Assembly (NCBI RefSeq): GCF_035222275.1
Contig: NC_085886.1
Span: 2,356,001 to 2,420,000, forward strand
DNA length: 64,000 bases
From: Podospora bellae-mahoneyi
Taxonomy: Eukaryota; Ascomycota; Sordariomycetes; Sordariales; Podosporaceae
Direction of reading: 5' to 3'
Shown: positions 1 through 10,828 of the stretch, one piece after another
Numbering within the stretch: position 1 is the first letter of the stretch
How the letters are laid out: every line of letters begins with the position of its first letter
Notes under the pieces: model-generated
The model's database searches: none
Told to the model about the DNA's origin: nothing
The model's input: the letters and a program-made list of their open reading frames with translations, nothing else
Program-made: the position numbers and the translations under genes

Positions 1-632
1 TTTTCTTTTTTTTTTTTTGCGAGAGCCTCAAGGGGTCTAGTAGACAATTAAACGCACAAAATGAAGGGTTTGATGGCGAGTAAGTTGGCCAGGAGCAATG
101 CTGCTCCCTCATTGGACCTCTTGCAGGAGTGAATGCGGTTCGCGGTTACAGGAAAGGGCGCGCGGGCCAAGTGCACGATGGAATTCAGGCCTGGCTGCCA
201 GGTCAGCCTGCCCGATCGGCGACAGCATTAAATATGCGGTATCCTAGGGAAGCCCCAGCTACTTGACTCCTCCCGCCTCCATCGCGATTCTCTTTCCTAC
301 CACAATAAACAAACCCCTCAAAAAACACCCCAAAAACAAGATGCGCAGAGAAGCGACCGCCGAAAAATTCATCATTGCCAATTCCAGTAGTCTTACCGAG
401 TCATCAACAAGGACCAGCGCTCCATTTGCCCTCCGATCAACCGTCACGTCGACGTTGTCGAGCAGAGTCGTTCCCCGCCCGCCCATCCCATAAATCGTCA
501 CTTGGAGCACGCAAGTCACAGAACCTCTGCGCGCCACCCGCAAACGGTCTATCTAACCTTGAGGTTATCGCTTTCTGATCGACTATAAATCCCTCTTTCC
601 CATCTCTACCCGCGGGACTTTCTCTTACCACT
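1..632. other. Intergenic / upstream region of the Edc1-like gene
   Basis: No coding region is supported here. The stretch starts with a T-rich run and becomes pyrimidine-rich toward the ATG at 633, which is typical of a fungal promoter and leader. Short open frames on both strands have no recognisable domain. Confidence 0.5.
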
Positions 633-1898
633 ATGCTGCAGCAGCAACAACGACAACCGCACGAACAACTGCGTGCTAAGCACACTCCAGGGAGACGGCG
701 ACCAAAGCGCCCGGGGAACTCTCCCGCCCTCAAAAACTATGCTTCGGAAAACGATGTGCCTAGCGATGCGTGCGCACCGGTTGACCTCGGCATTCCGCTG
801 ACGCCACAGAAATCTGTGTCAAACAGCCCTGCACCCGTCTCGTCGTCGCAAGCGCAACCCAATCAATCCGGCAAGCCCAAAGGTCGCACTGCGAACAACA
901 AGCCGCGCCCAAAGTCAGGCCCTTCGACATCGCCTGTTCCAGCCAGGCATGGTCGCAACTCTCCTCCCGAGTCGGCTCCCGCAAAGGCCGCGGGCCTCCC
1001 TGCTGCGTATGCTGGTGCAACATTTCATGCGTCGCCGGCTCCTGCTTCCCTCCCGATTCCCAGTTTTCTCGCTGCCAAGGCCTTGGATTCGCCCGGTATT
1101 AAGGACACCGGCCGTGTCAGTTCAGAGCCTTCGCCTCCTGCCACCGATACCGAGGCTTCTACCCCTCGACAGAGGATCATGAGCGCTGAAATCACACGAG
1201 AAGAATCGCCGCTTGATTTCTTTTTTAAGGCTCACAGAGCTGAAAAGGAGAGCGAGGCCCGCAGGGCGAGCACGGCAAATATCTCGATTCCTCCATCTAG
1301 CATGTATTCGCCACCAGCCCAGCCGCAATCTCCTTTGGCCCCTAGGACAGTCCCGAACGGCATTGATGCCCGTCGTCACCAGCGACCAGTATATCAGCGG
1401 AATGGATCAAGCGGAATTTCAACTTCGGAGTTGGACGGCAACCCAAGAGCCCCCATTGGACCAGCCTTCTCGACACCTTATAACGACAGGCTTCGGGCAG
1501 CAGGACGCATCAATGAAAAGCAGGCCAACTCTCCACAGAGGACTTTTCATCAGCAGCAACAGTTCGCCCCTCCACAACAGTCATCGCCGGCAGATGCCAC
1601 AGAGAGGCTCAAACAGTATCTTGCCATTGGTTCTCAACCACCGATCAAGTTGGATTTCACCAAAGCATCATCCCAACCCAAAAATCAAGCTCCTCCCAAG
1701 CCAATCACTTTGGAGTACACCCGCTCGGGCCCGGCACCCGACATTCCCAGGCAGTACCCCGTTGCCGGGTATGCTAGACCTGAGTACAGCCGACCGGCAG
1801 ACCTTGTGGACGCAGAAGATCATCTTCGTCGTGTGTTGAAGATTGACGGACTGAATCTAGGAGGAGCGCGCCTTCCAACAAATTATCAGAGCTCCTAA
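633..1898 (+). CDS. Edc1/PNRC-like mRNA decapping activator candidate
   Basis: Single exon, 421 aa, mostly disordered and rich in Pro, Ser, Gln and Ala. The key element is at residues 126-147: YAG at 126-128 followed by a proline stretch with LPIPSF at 140-145. This resembles the YAG...LPxPP motif of animal PNRC proteins and yeast Edc1/Edc2, which binds the EVH1 domain of Dcp1 and stimulates mRNA decapping. A second element, SPLDFFFKAHRAEKE, begins at residue 192, in the spacing commonly seen in fungal proteins of this type. The N-terminus is basic (GRRRPKRPG). No signal peptide or membrane segment is visible, so a cytoplasmic P-body role is inferred. The start at 633 is the first ATG of the open frame. 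The motif assignment is from memory of the family; the remainder is low complexity and gives no further support. Confidence 0.65.
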   Translation: MLQQQQRQPHEQLRAKHTPGRRRPKRPGNSPALKNYASENDVPSDACAPVDLGIPLTPQKSVSNSPAPVSSSQAQPNQSGKPKGRTANNKPRPKSGPSTSPVPARHGRNSPPESAPAKAAGLPAAYAGATFHASPAPASLPIPSFLAAKALDSPGIKDTGRVSSEPSPPATDTEASTPRQRIMSAEITREESPLDFFFKAHRAEKESEARRASTANISIPPSSMYSPPAQPQSPLAPRTVPNGIDARRHQRPVYQRNGSSGISTSELDGNPRAPIGPAFSTPYNDRLRAAGRINEKQANSPQRTFHQQQQFAPPQQSSPADATERLKQYLAIGSQPPIKLDFTKASSQPKNQAPPKPITLEYTRSGPAPDIPRQYPVAGYARPEYSRPADLVDAEDHLRRVLKIDGLNLGGARLPTNYQSS

Positions 1899-4720
1899 GT
1901 TCTGGTGCAAATATGCAACGGAACGCCATTTCTTGGCAAGATCCTGCATTAAGGCAGGGCATCTCATCTGTTTCATTTACCTTTTCCATGTTATTGGTTT
2001 TGTTACCTCTCTCCATTCTGGGCGTTTAGGGTATTTGTTTTTCTACGACACCAGGCACGGCATGGCGATCACGATTTATTTCAGGGCTTTCAGTGCGATA
2101 CGGTGGCGGACTTGGTCTCCTGGGCGAAGGGGTACGGCGGCTCGTCACAGGGTTCTGGGGTTCTTTTTACTATCATGATTCGGATATGGTGGGTCCCTTG
2201 GGAGTTGATTTTTCATTCATTTTCAGGAGCAATCGTCTGGATTTCTGGCATCATTATCTTTGATCAGAAGGAGTCACTTTGACTTTCCTTTTCCTCACCC
2301 CTTTTGATGCCGAGTTTTTGAGGCGAACAACAAACGGGTTGCTTATCAGTTGAAGAAGAAAGACGTTATAGATTTCTTTCCTATCTACGGCTAACTTCTA
2401 CTACGATACACCGAGGGCGGCGAGGATGGCATTGGGACTTTCTCTTTTTAGGGATGGGTTTCTCCGGGTTTTTCTCAAACCACATTGGCAGGCGAGCATG
2501 GCGGGCATCTTTCGATTCAAGACGGGGGTTGGGATTTGGAAAACGGATGGTTTCCCGAATGGGAACAAACGAGGCTTTGTTTGTGCCTCTGCCAAGTTCC
2601 TGCCCCGCGCTTCTCGAATCTACCACGATCAACGACGACAATGTCATCTCATCATCATCATTCGCTTCTTTTACTGTTCATCCACATACATCACCAACCC
2701 ACGACGATACCACGTTGTATCCAGCCAGCAAAGCCAGCAAAGCGAACCATCATTCAATCTTTTTTTATATCTCTCTTTCCTCCTCTTCGGTTCATCGTTG
2801 TTTCATTCGAAACATGGGAGTTCATGAAAAGGGGGGCGGACGGGACCTGCCTTACCACCTGACCTCATCAGTTTTTTTTTTGAGGTGAAGCACTTGGGTT
2901 GTTGTTTTTTTATCAAAATGATACCCCACTTCTGCACTCAACCAACCCGGGAAATTTTTCACTGGCTTTTTTTTCTTCTTCTCTTTTTGGTCAAATATTG
3001 GGTGGGAAGCTTTGTGCTTATTTTTGCTGACTCTTTTTTTTTTTTTTTTTTTTTGCTTTTGTGGTTAAAGGGAGTTTTGTTTGGCGGAAGATTAAGTTTC
3101 TCTGTCCTGTTTACTACTAATACAGGTGGTGGTTGGCGGCGAGGGTGGGAATTGCTACTGTTGTTTTTTTCCAGGAGTGTGTAGGGGAGGGGGGTGTTTA
3201 AGGCGCCAAGCGGCGGGGTGTCTTTCAAATTAGGGTTGAGGGTGGGAATGAATGATGACTGGGAGGAATGGGAGAGGAACTCGATGGGGAAGATGGTATG
3301 GATGGTTGAGTGGATAGGTGGTGGGTGTAGGATGGAGGAGTTGCGGTGGTGATGATGACGATGATTTTGGATGGCGCTTTTGCTCTCTGCCGAGGGTGAG
3401 AAGACTTGGCGGGCCTTATGGGTGAGGATAGTTGAACGATGGACGATGGCCAGATGTGGGATATGGTGTAGCTTTATGGGGAGGGGTTATAGGGGTCTGC
3501 ACAAGAGTAGGTGGTGGAGATGATGAAGAAGTGGGTGAGTGAACGAGCAAGAAGAGGCAGAAGAAGGGGAATGGCCAGGGAGGTGTGCAGAGATGGGGAG
3601 TGAAGAAGATCCGCAAGATGACGGGGGGGCAGGATGGCAAGGGGTACGGACACACAAAAAACGAACGACTAACCGATCTCTCTCGAATATGGTTATTCTA
3701 TCACACGATTACCTCGCGCTTTTCATGGGCAAATGCAACGTACTCGCTGATCAAGCGGAAACTCTTGGGGGAGGGTGAGTTGGAGAGAAGAGAAAACGAA
3801 AGAAAAAAACTTTTTTGGAGGGAAATATATGGTGGGAGGATAACGCATGGACAAGAGAACCAGTTATTAGCAGACATAGTTTCGTGAAATGTCAGCAGCC
3901 ATCATATTTTTTCCGCTATTTTTGCTGTTTTCCGAAGGGGAGGAGGAACTGTGATGTGATTTGTGAGACTGAAGTTATCTTGTGTAATTGGGTCATGAAC
4001 ACAGCGCGCGAAGACGGCATTAGATTACATGAGGGTTTGTTACTCAATCTGGATGGTTCTGAGAGAATGAATGGCTATGAAGCAAAGATTTTGGATGTTG
4101 TGGCCGGGGGAGCCGGTCCCTATGACCTGGTAAGTACCCGACCTTGCCCCACGGGGGTACGAGCTTTGCGGCCCGCAGCCAGGGGACGGGTGATACTCCT
4201 CTGGAGGTTTTTGGGATGGGATACAAGGCAGCTAGAATATTTTCAAGACATGTGTGTGTGTGTGTGTGTGTGTGTCACTCATTATATCCGAGGTGCTTGC
4301 CTTTTGGATTCTCATGGCCGGAAGCGGACCCTGTTTGATTCACATCTTGACCCCCCTCCCTGAGAGAAGAAATGGCCCGCGTTGCCCCGAAGGTTGTGCT
4401 GGCCGCCAAACAGCGGTACAATTCCACCCGCCGACTTCGGAAGGCGGGGTCGGGGGGTTGGAATTGGCGATCAAGCTTTGGGGAGTTCCAAGTCAAAAGG
4501 GGGCTGCTCGAACATCAACCTGCTTTAGGATGATTTTTCCTCTGAAAGTTTTATTTTATCTATTTTTGCTGTTTGGGTCTGTTGACAGTTGATTCAACCT
4601 AATCTACGTCATAGCTGTTCTTGGGCTCTCTATACACCTTTTTTTTGCTGCGCCCAAAACCCCGACGTTATCCGACCCCGCTTCTTTTTCCCAGCTTTGA
4701 AAGTTTAAGGAAGAATAAAA
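1899..4720. other. Long intergenic stretch with T-rich runs and a TG microsatellite
   Basis: About 2.8 kb with no gene I can support. The part just after the Edc1-like stop may be a long 3' UTR. Poly-T runs occur near 2871-2882 and 3031-3054, and the purine-rich stretch 3230-3620 has several chance open frames. The approximately 100 bases before 4721 form the leader of the leucine gene. Confidence 0.45.
4251..4275. repeat. (TG)n microsatellite
   Basis: An uninterrupted TG dinucleotide tract of about 12 units. It lies between genes. Confidence 0.95.
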
Positions 4721-6213
4721 ATGGCGACTCACAATATTGTTGTTTTTGGGGGTGATCACTGCGGTCCGGAGGTATGGTTTTGATTTTGGAAGGGAGAAGG
4801 GAGTGGATGACTTGCTGACGAGGGGAAATAGGTTGTTGCCGAGGCTGTCAAGGTCCTCAAGGCGATTGAGACAAATGTGCCGAGCGCGGGCAAGTTTAAC
4901 TTGCAGGAGCACTTGTTGGGTGGTGTAAGTTATTTTTCTCTTGATTCTTGATGCTAAAGGGGGGTTGGAAAGGGGAGTAGTGCGGTGTAAGGGAGAGCTC
5001 CGCGGTGAGTTCAGGTGAAGCTGTCAAGAGCTCGAGGCTTGAGGTTGAAGCTGGCGGAAAGATAGGGTGGAGAGTTGTTATGCGTTCAAACGCTGTGCCA
5101 GGAGGATGACCTAGGAGCGCAATCCTGGGAGCTTTCAAGCTATCACCATTGCGAGAGTCATAGCTCCAGCCAGCTAATCCACTTCCCTCCAGGCCTCCAT
5201 CACCGCCCACAACAGCGCCCTGACCGACGAAGCCCTCGCCGCCGCCAAGGCCGCCGATGCCATCCTCCTCGGCGCCATCGGTGGTCCCGAATGGGGCCCT
5301 TCCTCCCCCGTCCGTCCCGAAGAGGGTATCCTCAAGCTCCGCAAGGAGCTCGGCACCTACGGCAACCTCCGCCCATGCAACTTCGCCTCCGAGTCCCTCG
5401 TCGATTCCTCCCCTCTCAAAGCCGAGGTCTGCCGCGGCACTGACTTCATCGTCGTCCGCGAGTTGACCGGCGGTATCTACTTTGGTGACCGCAAGGAGGA
5501 CGACGGTTCCGGTTTCGCCATGGACACCGAGCCCTACTCCCGCCCCGAGATTGAGCGCATCGCCCGTCTGGCTGGTTTCTTGGCTCTGGGCCAGAACCCC
5601 CCGGCCAAGGTCTGGAGTTTGGACAAGGCCAACGTTCTGGCCACGAGCAGACTGTGGAGAAAGGTTGTGACGGAGGTGTTTGAGAAGGAGTTCCCTCAGC
5701 TGTCGGTGAACCACCAGCTGATTGACTCTGCGGCTATGTTGATGGTCAAGAACCCGAGGGCGCTGAACGGTGTGGTGATCACCAGCAACTTGTTTGGTGA
5801 TATTATTAGCGATGAGGCGTCGGTTATTCCGGGGTCGATTGGGCTTTTGCCTAGTGCTTCGTTGGGTGGTATTCCTGATGGGAAGGGCAAGTGCAATGGT
5901 ATTTATGAGCCTATTCACGGTAAGTTCTCTTCATTCCTCCTTTTTATGTCGCTGCTTGCTGACGAGTGCCTTGTTAGGCTCTGCTCCCGACATCTCTGGC
6001 AAGGGCATTGTCAACCCAGTTGGCACCATCCTCTCCGTTGCCATGATGCTCAAGTACTCTCTCAACCTGCCCAAAGAGGCTGCTGCTGTTGAAGCTGCTG
6101 TTAAGCTGGCTATCGACAACGGTGTCCGCACCAAGGATCTGGGTGGCTCGGCTAGCACAACTGACATGGGTGATGCCGTTGTTGCTGAGCTCGTCAAACT
6201 CCTCAAGGCTTAG
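4721..6213 (+). CDS. LEU2: 3-isopropylmalate dehydrogenase
   Basis: Catalyses the NAD-dependent oxidative decarboxylation of 3-isopropylmalate, the third step of leucine biosynthesis. Predicted exons are 4721-4771, 4832-4924, 5193-5919 and 5978-6213, giving 368 aa, the usual length for the fungal enzyme. All introns are GT-AG; the second is long (268 nt). The protein starts [17 protein letters not shown]. Family hallmarks are [33 protein letters not shown], the substrate and metal region [12 protein letters not shown], and the NAD-loop stretch [15 protein letters not shown], whose Gly codon is split by intron 3. The start is fixed by the conserved N-terminal beta-strand and a good AAAAATGG context. 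Called leu-1 in Neurospora. It stands alone among unrelated genes. Confidence 0.97.
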
Positions 6214-6941
6214 AGAGCTCATAGGATAAAAATGGAGTAAAATAATGAAAATCCATCCTCAGAAACCAGTCAGCAGTCCATCGGTCGTGTATGCTCCCAT
6301 TGTATACCTGGCTAACAAAAAGGGCTCTCAACAGCCAGGTATGCCCCCAATATCGGGAAACCAGCCTACCTCTCGAGTACACTCACTCCAAGTTTCCATG
6401 GAAGCATGCCCCACGTCGATCCCGAAGTTTGGCGTGCCCCACACTTGTCAAAAACCTAAAGTGGAACTCCCGAAATGCGGGCCGGACTCGGGAAGCCAAG
6501 GGCAGCCAAGAAGGGCTTGGCGCTTGCTCCCAAGTCCCCGTCATCGGCAGCCTTACCGAGCCGACGGCAACGTCTCATCAGGGGCAAGTGCTTCTCCATT
6601 CATGCGGGCGTTGGATGACTGAATTGAATGAACGTTGTATATATAGCAGCTGTCATTCACTGCAGTCAGTGTCATCAAACTAGGTATTCTCCAATTCGAG
6701 AAGCAGTCTCAAGGCCATATACTCTAAACCAATCCCATTGACGTGTGATCCCTCCCCGCACAATGAGTGAGCCAAGGCAGAACAGGTGACCACTTACAAA
6801 CATCCATTTACGTGGCTCTGCATTTTTTGGAAAGTGGGAAATCACGCATCCATCTTCACTCACTGTCAAGTAGGTAGATATCAATCCATTAATGTTTTCC
6901 ATCCACTGTGAACCCTTAACATCGCAATCCAATTCGGCATC
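6214..6941. other. Intergenic region
   Basis: Between the leucine gene and the kinase-fold gene. I see no gene, RNA or repeat; it should hold the 3' UTR of the first and the promoter of the second. Confidence 0.5.
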
Positions 6942-8027
6942 ATGCCGGAAAACTTCTTCACCCGCAACTCCCTCCCCGAAACTACAGAAAGCCTCCTCTT
7001 TGGCACAGCCCTCGCTCGGTTCCCTACCTCTGTGCTCATCGAGCCTGCTGTTCAGGGGTACTGCTCTTACACGCTTCTCAACACCACCCAGCAGCTCGTT
7101 TTGCAGTTCCGGCCCGAGAAACATGCTATTGATCTTGAGGTTGCAGCTTTGGCGAGGGGGGTCCATGGGGCTTGGGCGCCGGAGACGGAATTTCTTGGAT
7201 TTGTTGGGGGGAAGGAGGACGGGAGGATGGGGTTTTATTGTCATGGGTTGATTCCTGGGAGGATTTTGGCGGGTTCTAGGACAGGGGAGGGAGGGGTTGA
7301 GGTGGATGGGTTGGTGAGGGAGTTGGCGGAGTTTTTTGCGCAGGCGTATCGTTATGGTGGGTGTGGTGGTGAACGGAGAGGGAAGGTTGGGGGGAGTTTG
7401 GAGGGGCGGTTGGTGATGTTGAGCGAGGGACTCCCTGCTCGTTTCCGACCGTTTGTGTCTCCTGTTCTTGGAGAGCTTGCTGGGATTGTTGAGCTTCCTT
7501 GGGTGCTTACACATGGGGATTTTAGCGCGGATAATGTTATGGTGAGGTTGGAGAGCGCTGAGAAGGGGAAGGAAAGGGGTAAAGGGAGGTCGAGGGGTGG
7601 TGAGAAGTCGAAGCGGGAGTTTAGGTTGAAGGGTGTGATTGACTGGGCCGAGGCTGAGTTTTTGCCGTTTGGGACGGGGTTGTATGGGTTGGAGAGTGTA
7701 CTGGGACATCTTGATCGGCTGAACACGTCTAATGAAGAAGAAGTAGGAGGCCGGTCTCGATTAAGAGAGATATTCTGGTCTGAGTTAGCAAGTCTGATAC
7801 CCCAACTGAAGACAGATGAGGAATTCTATGAGAGGGTGAAATTGGCCAGTTTGATGGGCGTGCTATTTTGGCATGGGATAGCATTCGACAACGGGGCACT
7901 TGACCGGGTTGTTGAAGAGGGGAGGGATGATGAAGAGATTGGGCTGTTGGATGAGATTTTGTTTGGTGAGGGGAGTGAAGACTTTGCCGAGTTAAAAAGC
8001 AAAAGAGTCGAAAACTCCAAAAAATGA
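6942..8027 (+). CDS. Aminoglycoside phosphotransferase (APH)-like kinase-fold protein
   Basis: Single exon, 361 aa. The C-lobe shows the APH/choline-kinase signature: the catalytic-loop motif LTHGDFSADNVMV near residue 188, with the presumed catalytic Asp and the Asn that would bind metal, and the downstream metal-binding motif GVIDWAEAEF near residue 231. The N-lobe contains a plausible ATP-site Gln/Arg strand (LVLQFRPE) rather than the usual Ala-x-Lys. Between the two motifs lies an inserted stretch of about 20 residues very rich in Lys, Arg, Glu and Gly. Proteins of this group in fungi are mostly uncharacterised and their substrates unknown, so no reaction is assigned. The start at 6942 is the first ATG before the conserved region. 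Confidence 0.75.
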   Translation: MPENFFTRNSLPETTESLLFGTALARFPTSVLIEPAVQGYCSYTLLNTTQQLVLQFRPEKHAIDLEVAALARGVHGAWAPETEFLGFVGGKEDGRMGFYCHGLIPGRILAGSRTGEGGVEVDGLVRELAEFFAQAYRYGGCGGERRGKVGGSLEGRLVMLSEGLPARFRPFVSPVLGELAGIVELPWVLTHGDFSADNVMVRLESAEKGKERGKGRSRGGEKSKREFRLKGVIDWAEAEFLPFGTGLYGLESVLGHLDRLNTSNEEEVGGRSRLREIFWSELASLIPQLKTDEEFYERVKLASLMGVLFWHGIAFDNGALDRVVEEGRDDEEIGLLDEILFGEGSEDFAELKSKRVENSKK

Positions 8028-8409
8028 ACCCGCAACCTCAGTCCTCAGAGCAGGGAGGTACAGCACGAGCCACATTATATTGTGGTTAAAACCACTGTGC
8101 CAACGCACATCCTATTGAATGTTGCGATACTTGGAAGGGCAGAAAGGGAGCCTATATCCTACTGATGAGAGTGATGGGTTGCTCTTGCCGATTTAGGGGA
8201 GGCATGTGAACTGGGAAGAAGCGACCTGGGTGCTCCTGCCTTGACGGGACACAGGGTCACGCGGCTACCGAGGAATCCCCTGTTTTCCACCACCCCATCA
8301 GTTCTGTTTTTGTGGTAATGGCCTCACCTCCTTCTATGCTTACTAGTACTTCAACATCCCTATACACCTAAAACCGACCGTTCTACCTAACTCTTTATGA
8401 TAATAGGCC
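8028..8409. other. Intergenic region with weak tRNA-like boxes on the minus strand
   Basis: Reading the minus strand, TGGCACAGTGG near 8088-8099 resembles an A box, and GGTTGCGGGTTCA near 8033-8046 resembles part of a B box at roughly tRNA spacing. Stems do not pair well, so this is at most a decayed tRNA-like sequence. The rest is the promoter of the next gene. Confidence 0.25.
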
Positions 8410-10480
8410 ATGTCACCCGCTTCCCAACCAATTCAAATCACCAAAAAACGCCTGGTCATCTGCTGTGATGGCACGTGGATGAACAGTGACACGGGCTACA
8501 GGAAATCATCCTACCGGAACCCTATTGGAAAAACGGCTGTTCCGTCCAATGTTACCCGTCTCTCCCGGTCTTTACGTCGGTCATGTACAGATGGAACTCT
8601 TCAGGTCATTGATTATCACTCCGGAATTGGCTCAAGTGGCAGTTTCGCAGATGTTTTATCCGGCGGTGCTTTTGGCTTGAGCATCTTTGAGGTGTGCCTC
8701 AGTCAAAGTACTGAAGCAGTCCGCACATGCTTACAGAGTTTCAGAATATCCGGTCAGCCTACTCCTTCATATGTGCCAACTATACCGATGGTGATGAGAT
8801 CATACTTGTGGGCTTCTCACGGGGAGCCTTCACCGCAAGGTCAGCTGCGGCAATGGTCTCGGATCTAGGGCTCCTGACCCGCGAAGGCATGGAGTATTTC
8901 TACCCCATCTACAAGGACAGGCAGCATTGGCGGGATACCAAATATAAGGATCCTTTTCCGGATACACCGTTTAGTGATAAGCCCAAAGGGGATGATGCTT
9001 CACGGAAGTATCGAGAGATGCTTGTCGAGGTAGGCTTGTTCTCTCTATTTTTGTTCATGAGTGCTAAGTTACAATGATTAGAAGGGTCTCACACGCATCC
9101 ATCAGAACCATGAGAACAGGCCACTGATCAAAGTGAGGGCTGTTGGTATGTATACTTGTCCCAATCATCAAAGGGTATAGTTTGTGGCGGTGGACTTGAT
9201 ACTCACGCTCAAATAGCCGTGTAGGACACTATTGGAAGCTTGGGAATACCCCATTCAACCGCCGAATTTCGCTTATTTGACACTGACTTGTCAGATCGTA
9301 TCGAGTATGCTTTTCATGCACTTGCCCTCGATGAACACAGGTCCTCATTTATACCTACAGTGTGGGAGCGCACCGTTGATAACCTGGGTACCACAGACTT
9401 ACGCCAGGTTTGGTTTCCAGGCAATCATGGAAATGTAGGCGGGGCCTGGAAAGATGCCGGAATCTCCGACATTACTTTGGCTTGTGAGTGCGATTTCTTA
9501 CAACTATCAATCCCGACTAACATTCTCCAGGGATGATGGATCAGCTCGCGTCCATTGGCGTCGAGTTTGATGAGGCAGTCATCATGCGCCTTTTTGACCA
9601 GCTTGAACACTCTTACCGCGACATGGCTGAGAAAGACCCCAAGTGTACGCATGCACAGAAGCACCCGAGACCAAGCAGGCCGTTGATAGAAGTCGAACCA
9701 CCTCCAATAGAGTCGAATAATCTCCCAGAATGGGTGCGATTTCGACTGCGAAGTCTTTCAACGGCAACCGATACTGGGAAGAAGATCATCGGCGAGAAGC
9801 ACTGGGCCATCAAGCCCATCTGCGCAAGAAATATCCCCCTTCGACCCTGGGCGCTCGGCGCAATTCGCGGTTCCAAGGCTGCCGGATCCAAAGTTCGCTC
9901 ACCATGCGCCTATAAGAAGAGAGATCCTATCACCGGAAAAAAAACCAAAGACTTCCTCGAGGATACCAACGAGCGGATGCATAGCTCTGTACGTGTCCGT
10001 CTCGCGTTAGAGGGGCTTGGGCTCAACGACAAAGGTGTCTGGGAAGCTCCGGCACTGAAAGGGAAATGGGCCTTGCGAAAGACCACTCGAGAATTTTTGG
10101 ATCCCATCCCCAAAACTGTGACATCATGGGAGAAAAGTACCGCATCAGCTGCAACAACATCCTGGAAGAAGAAGCTGGACCTGTCCAACAATCAGACTGC
10201 ACACAAACAAGATGACGACGAGTCGCTGGCTGCTTCAAATGCCGCAACGTTAGTAGAGACGGCAGTTGAGCAGCAGCGCCCGTTGCAGGCGATGGATAAC
10301 AAGGGTTACAGGTGGGTTTGGGAGTATTGTGGCAATGTGAAGGATGCACCACCCCAGAAGGTGATGGTAGAGGAGCAGCTGGGGCCGTTTGAGAGACAGT
10401 TGCTGAGATTGTTAGGGGGTGTGCCAAATGTATATGAGTTCGCCGAGACGGTGGAGGGGATGGATGGGAGGAAGGTGTAA
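8410..10480 (+). pseudogene. DUF2235 alpha/beta hydrolase (Tle1-type fold) with an in-frame stop
   Basis: Predicted exons 8410-8691, 8745-9029, 9082-9145, 9217-9483 and 9531-10480 would span 615 codons. Family features: RLVICCDGTWMNSD at the start, the nucleophile elbow GFSRGAFTAR (Ser near residue 119), DTIGSLGIP after the acidic strand, and WFPGNHGNVGGAW containing the presumed catalytic His. DUF2235 proteins include bacterial phospholipases; the fungal members are largely unstudied. At 9222-9224 the codon just before the conserved Asp, normally Trp in this family, reads TAG, which ends the frame near residue 212. A G-to-A change in TGG fits repeat-induced point mutation, but a sequence error is possible. 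Splicing from 9133 to 9225 would avoid the stop at the cost of a core strand. The His motif has Asn where the family often has Asp. Confidence 0.7.
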
Positions 10481-10828
10481 ATGTGGGGCAGTAACGCCAA
10501 GCAAAAGATAGGGGGTAGCCCTGGTTGCTGGGTGAAGGAAAAGGAATATGTCAACAAACATCACTTTGCTCAACGTGATGGATGTAAAAATAGAATGGCA
10601 ATGAGTGAGAGTGTGTAGCAAGGTATCGATGCAGTAAAAACAAAGTTATGTGTTTCATCCATCTATGCCCGCTGCGCGCCGAGAATGAGATGCAAAGATC
10701 CTCGGGTTTGGTTCACAGAAACTGTAGCTTTTCCTCTGCAAGTCTCTATAGTTACTTCATCCTCCTCTCAACCCATTCAAAGCGGTCTTGATCTGCATCT
10801 TGAAGAGCTTTTTTGGTCTGTCTCTTGA
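10481..10828. other. Intergenic region
   Basis: Follows the hydrolase stop codon. No gene or RNA is seen. Confidence 0.45.

Noticed and set aside
3815-4363. 182-codon open frame (+) ending in a Cys-Val run
   Set aside because: The Cys-Val run is the TG microsatellite, and no domain or codon bias supports coding.
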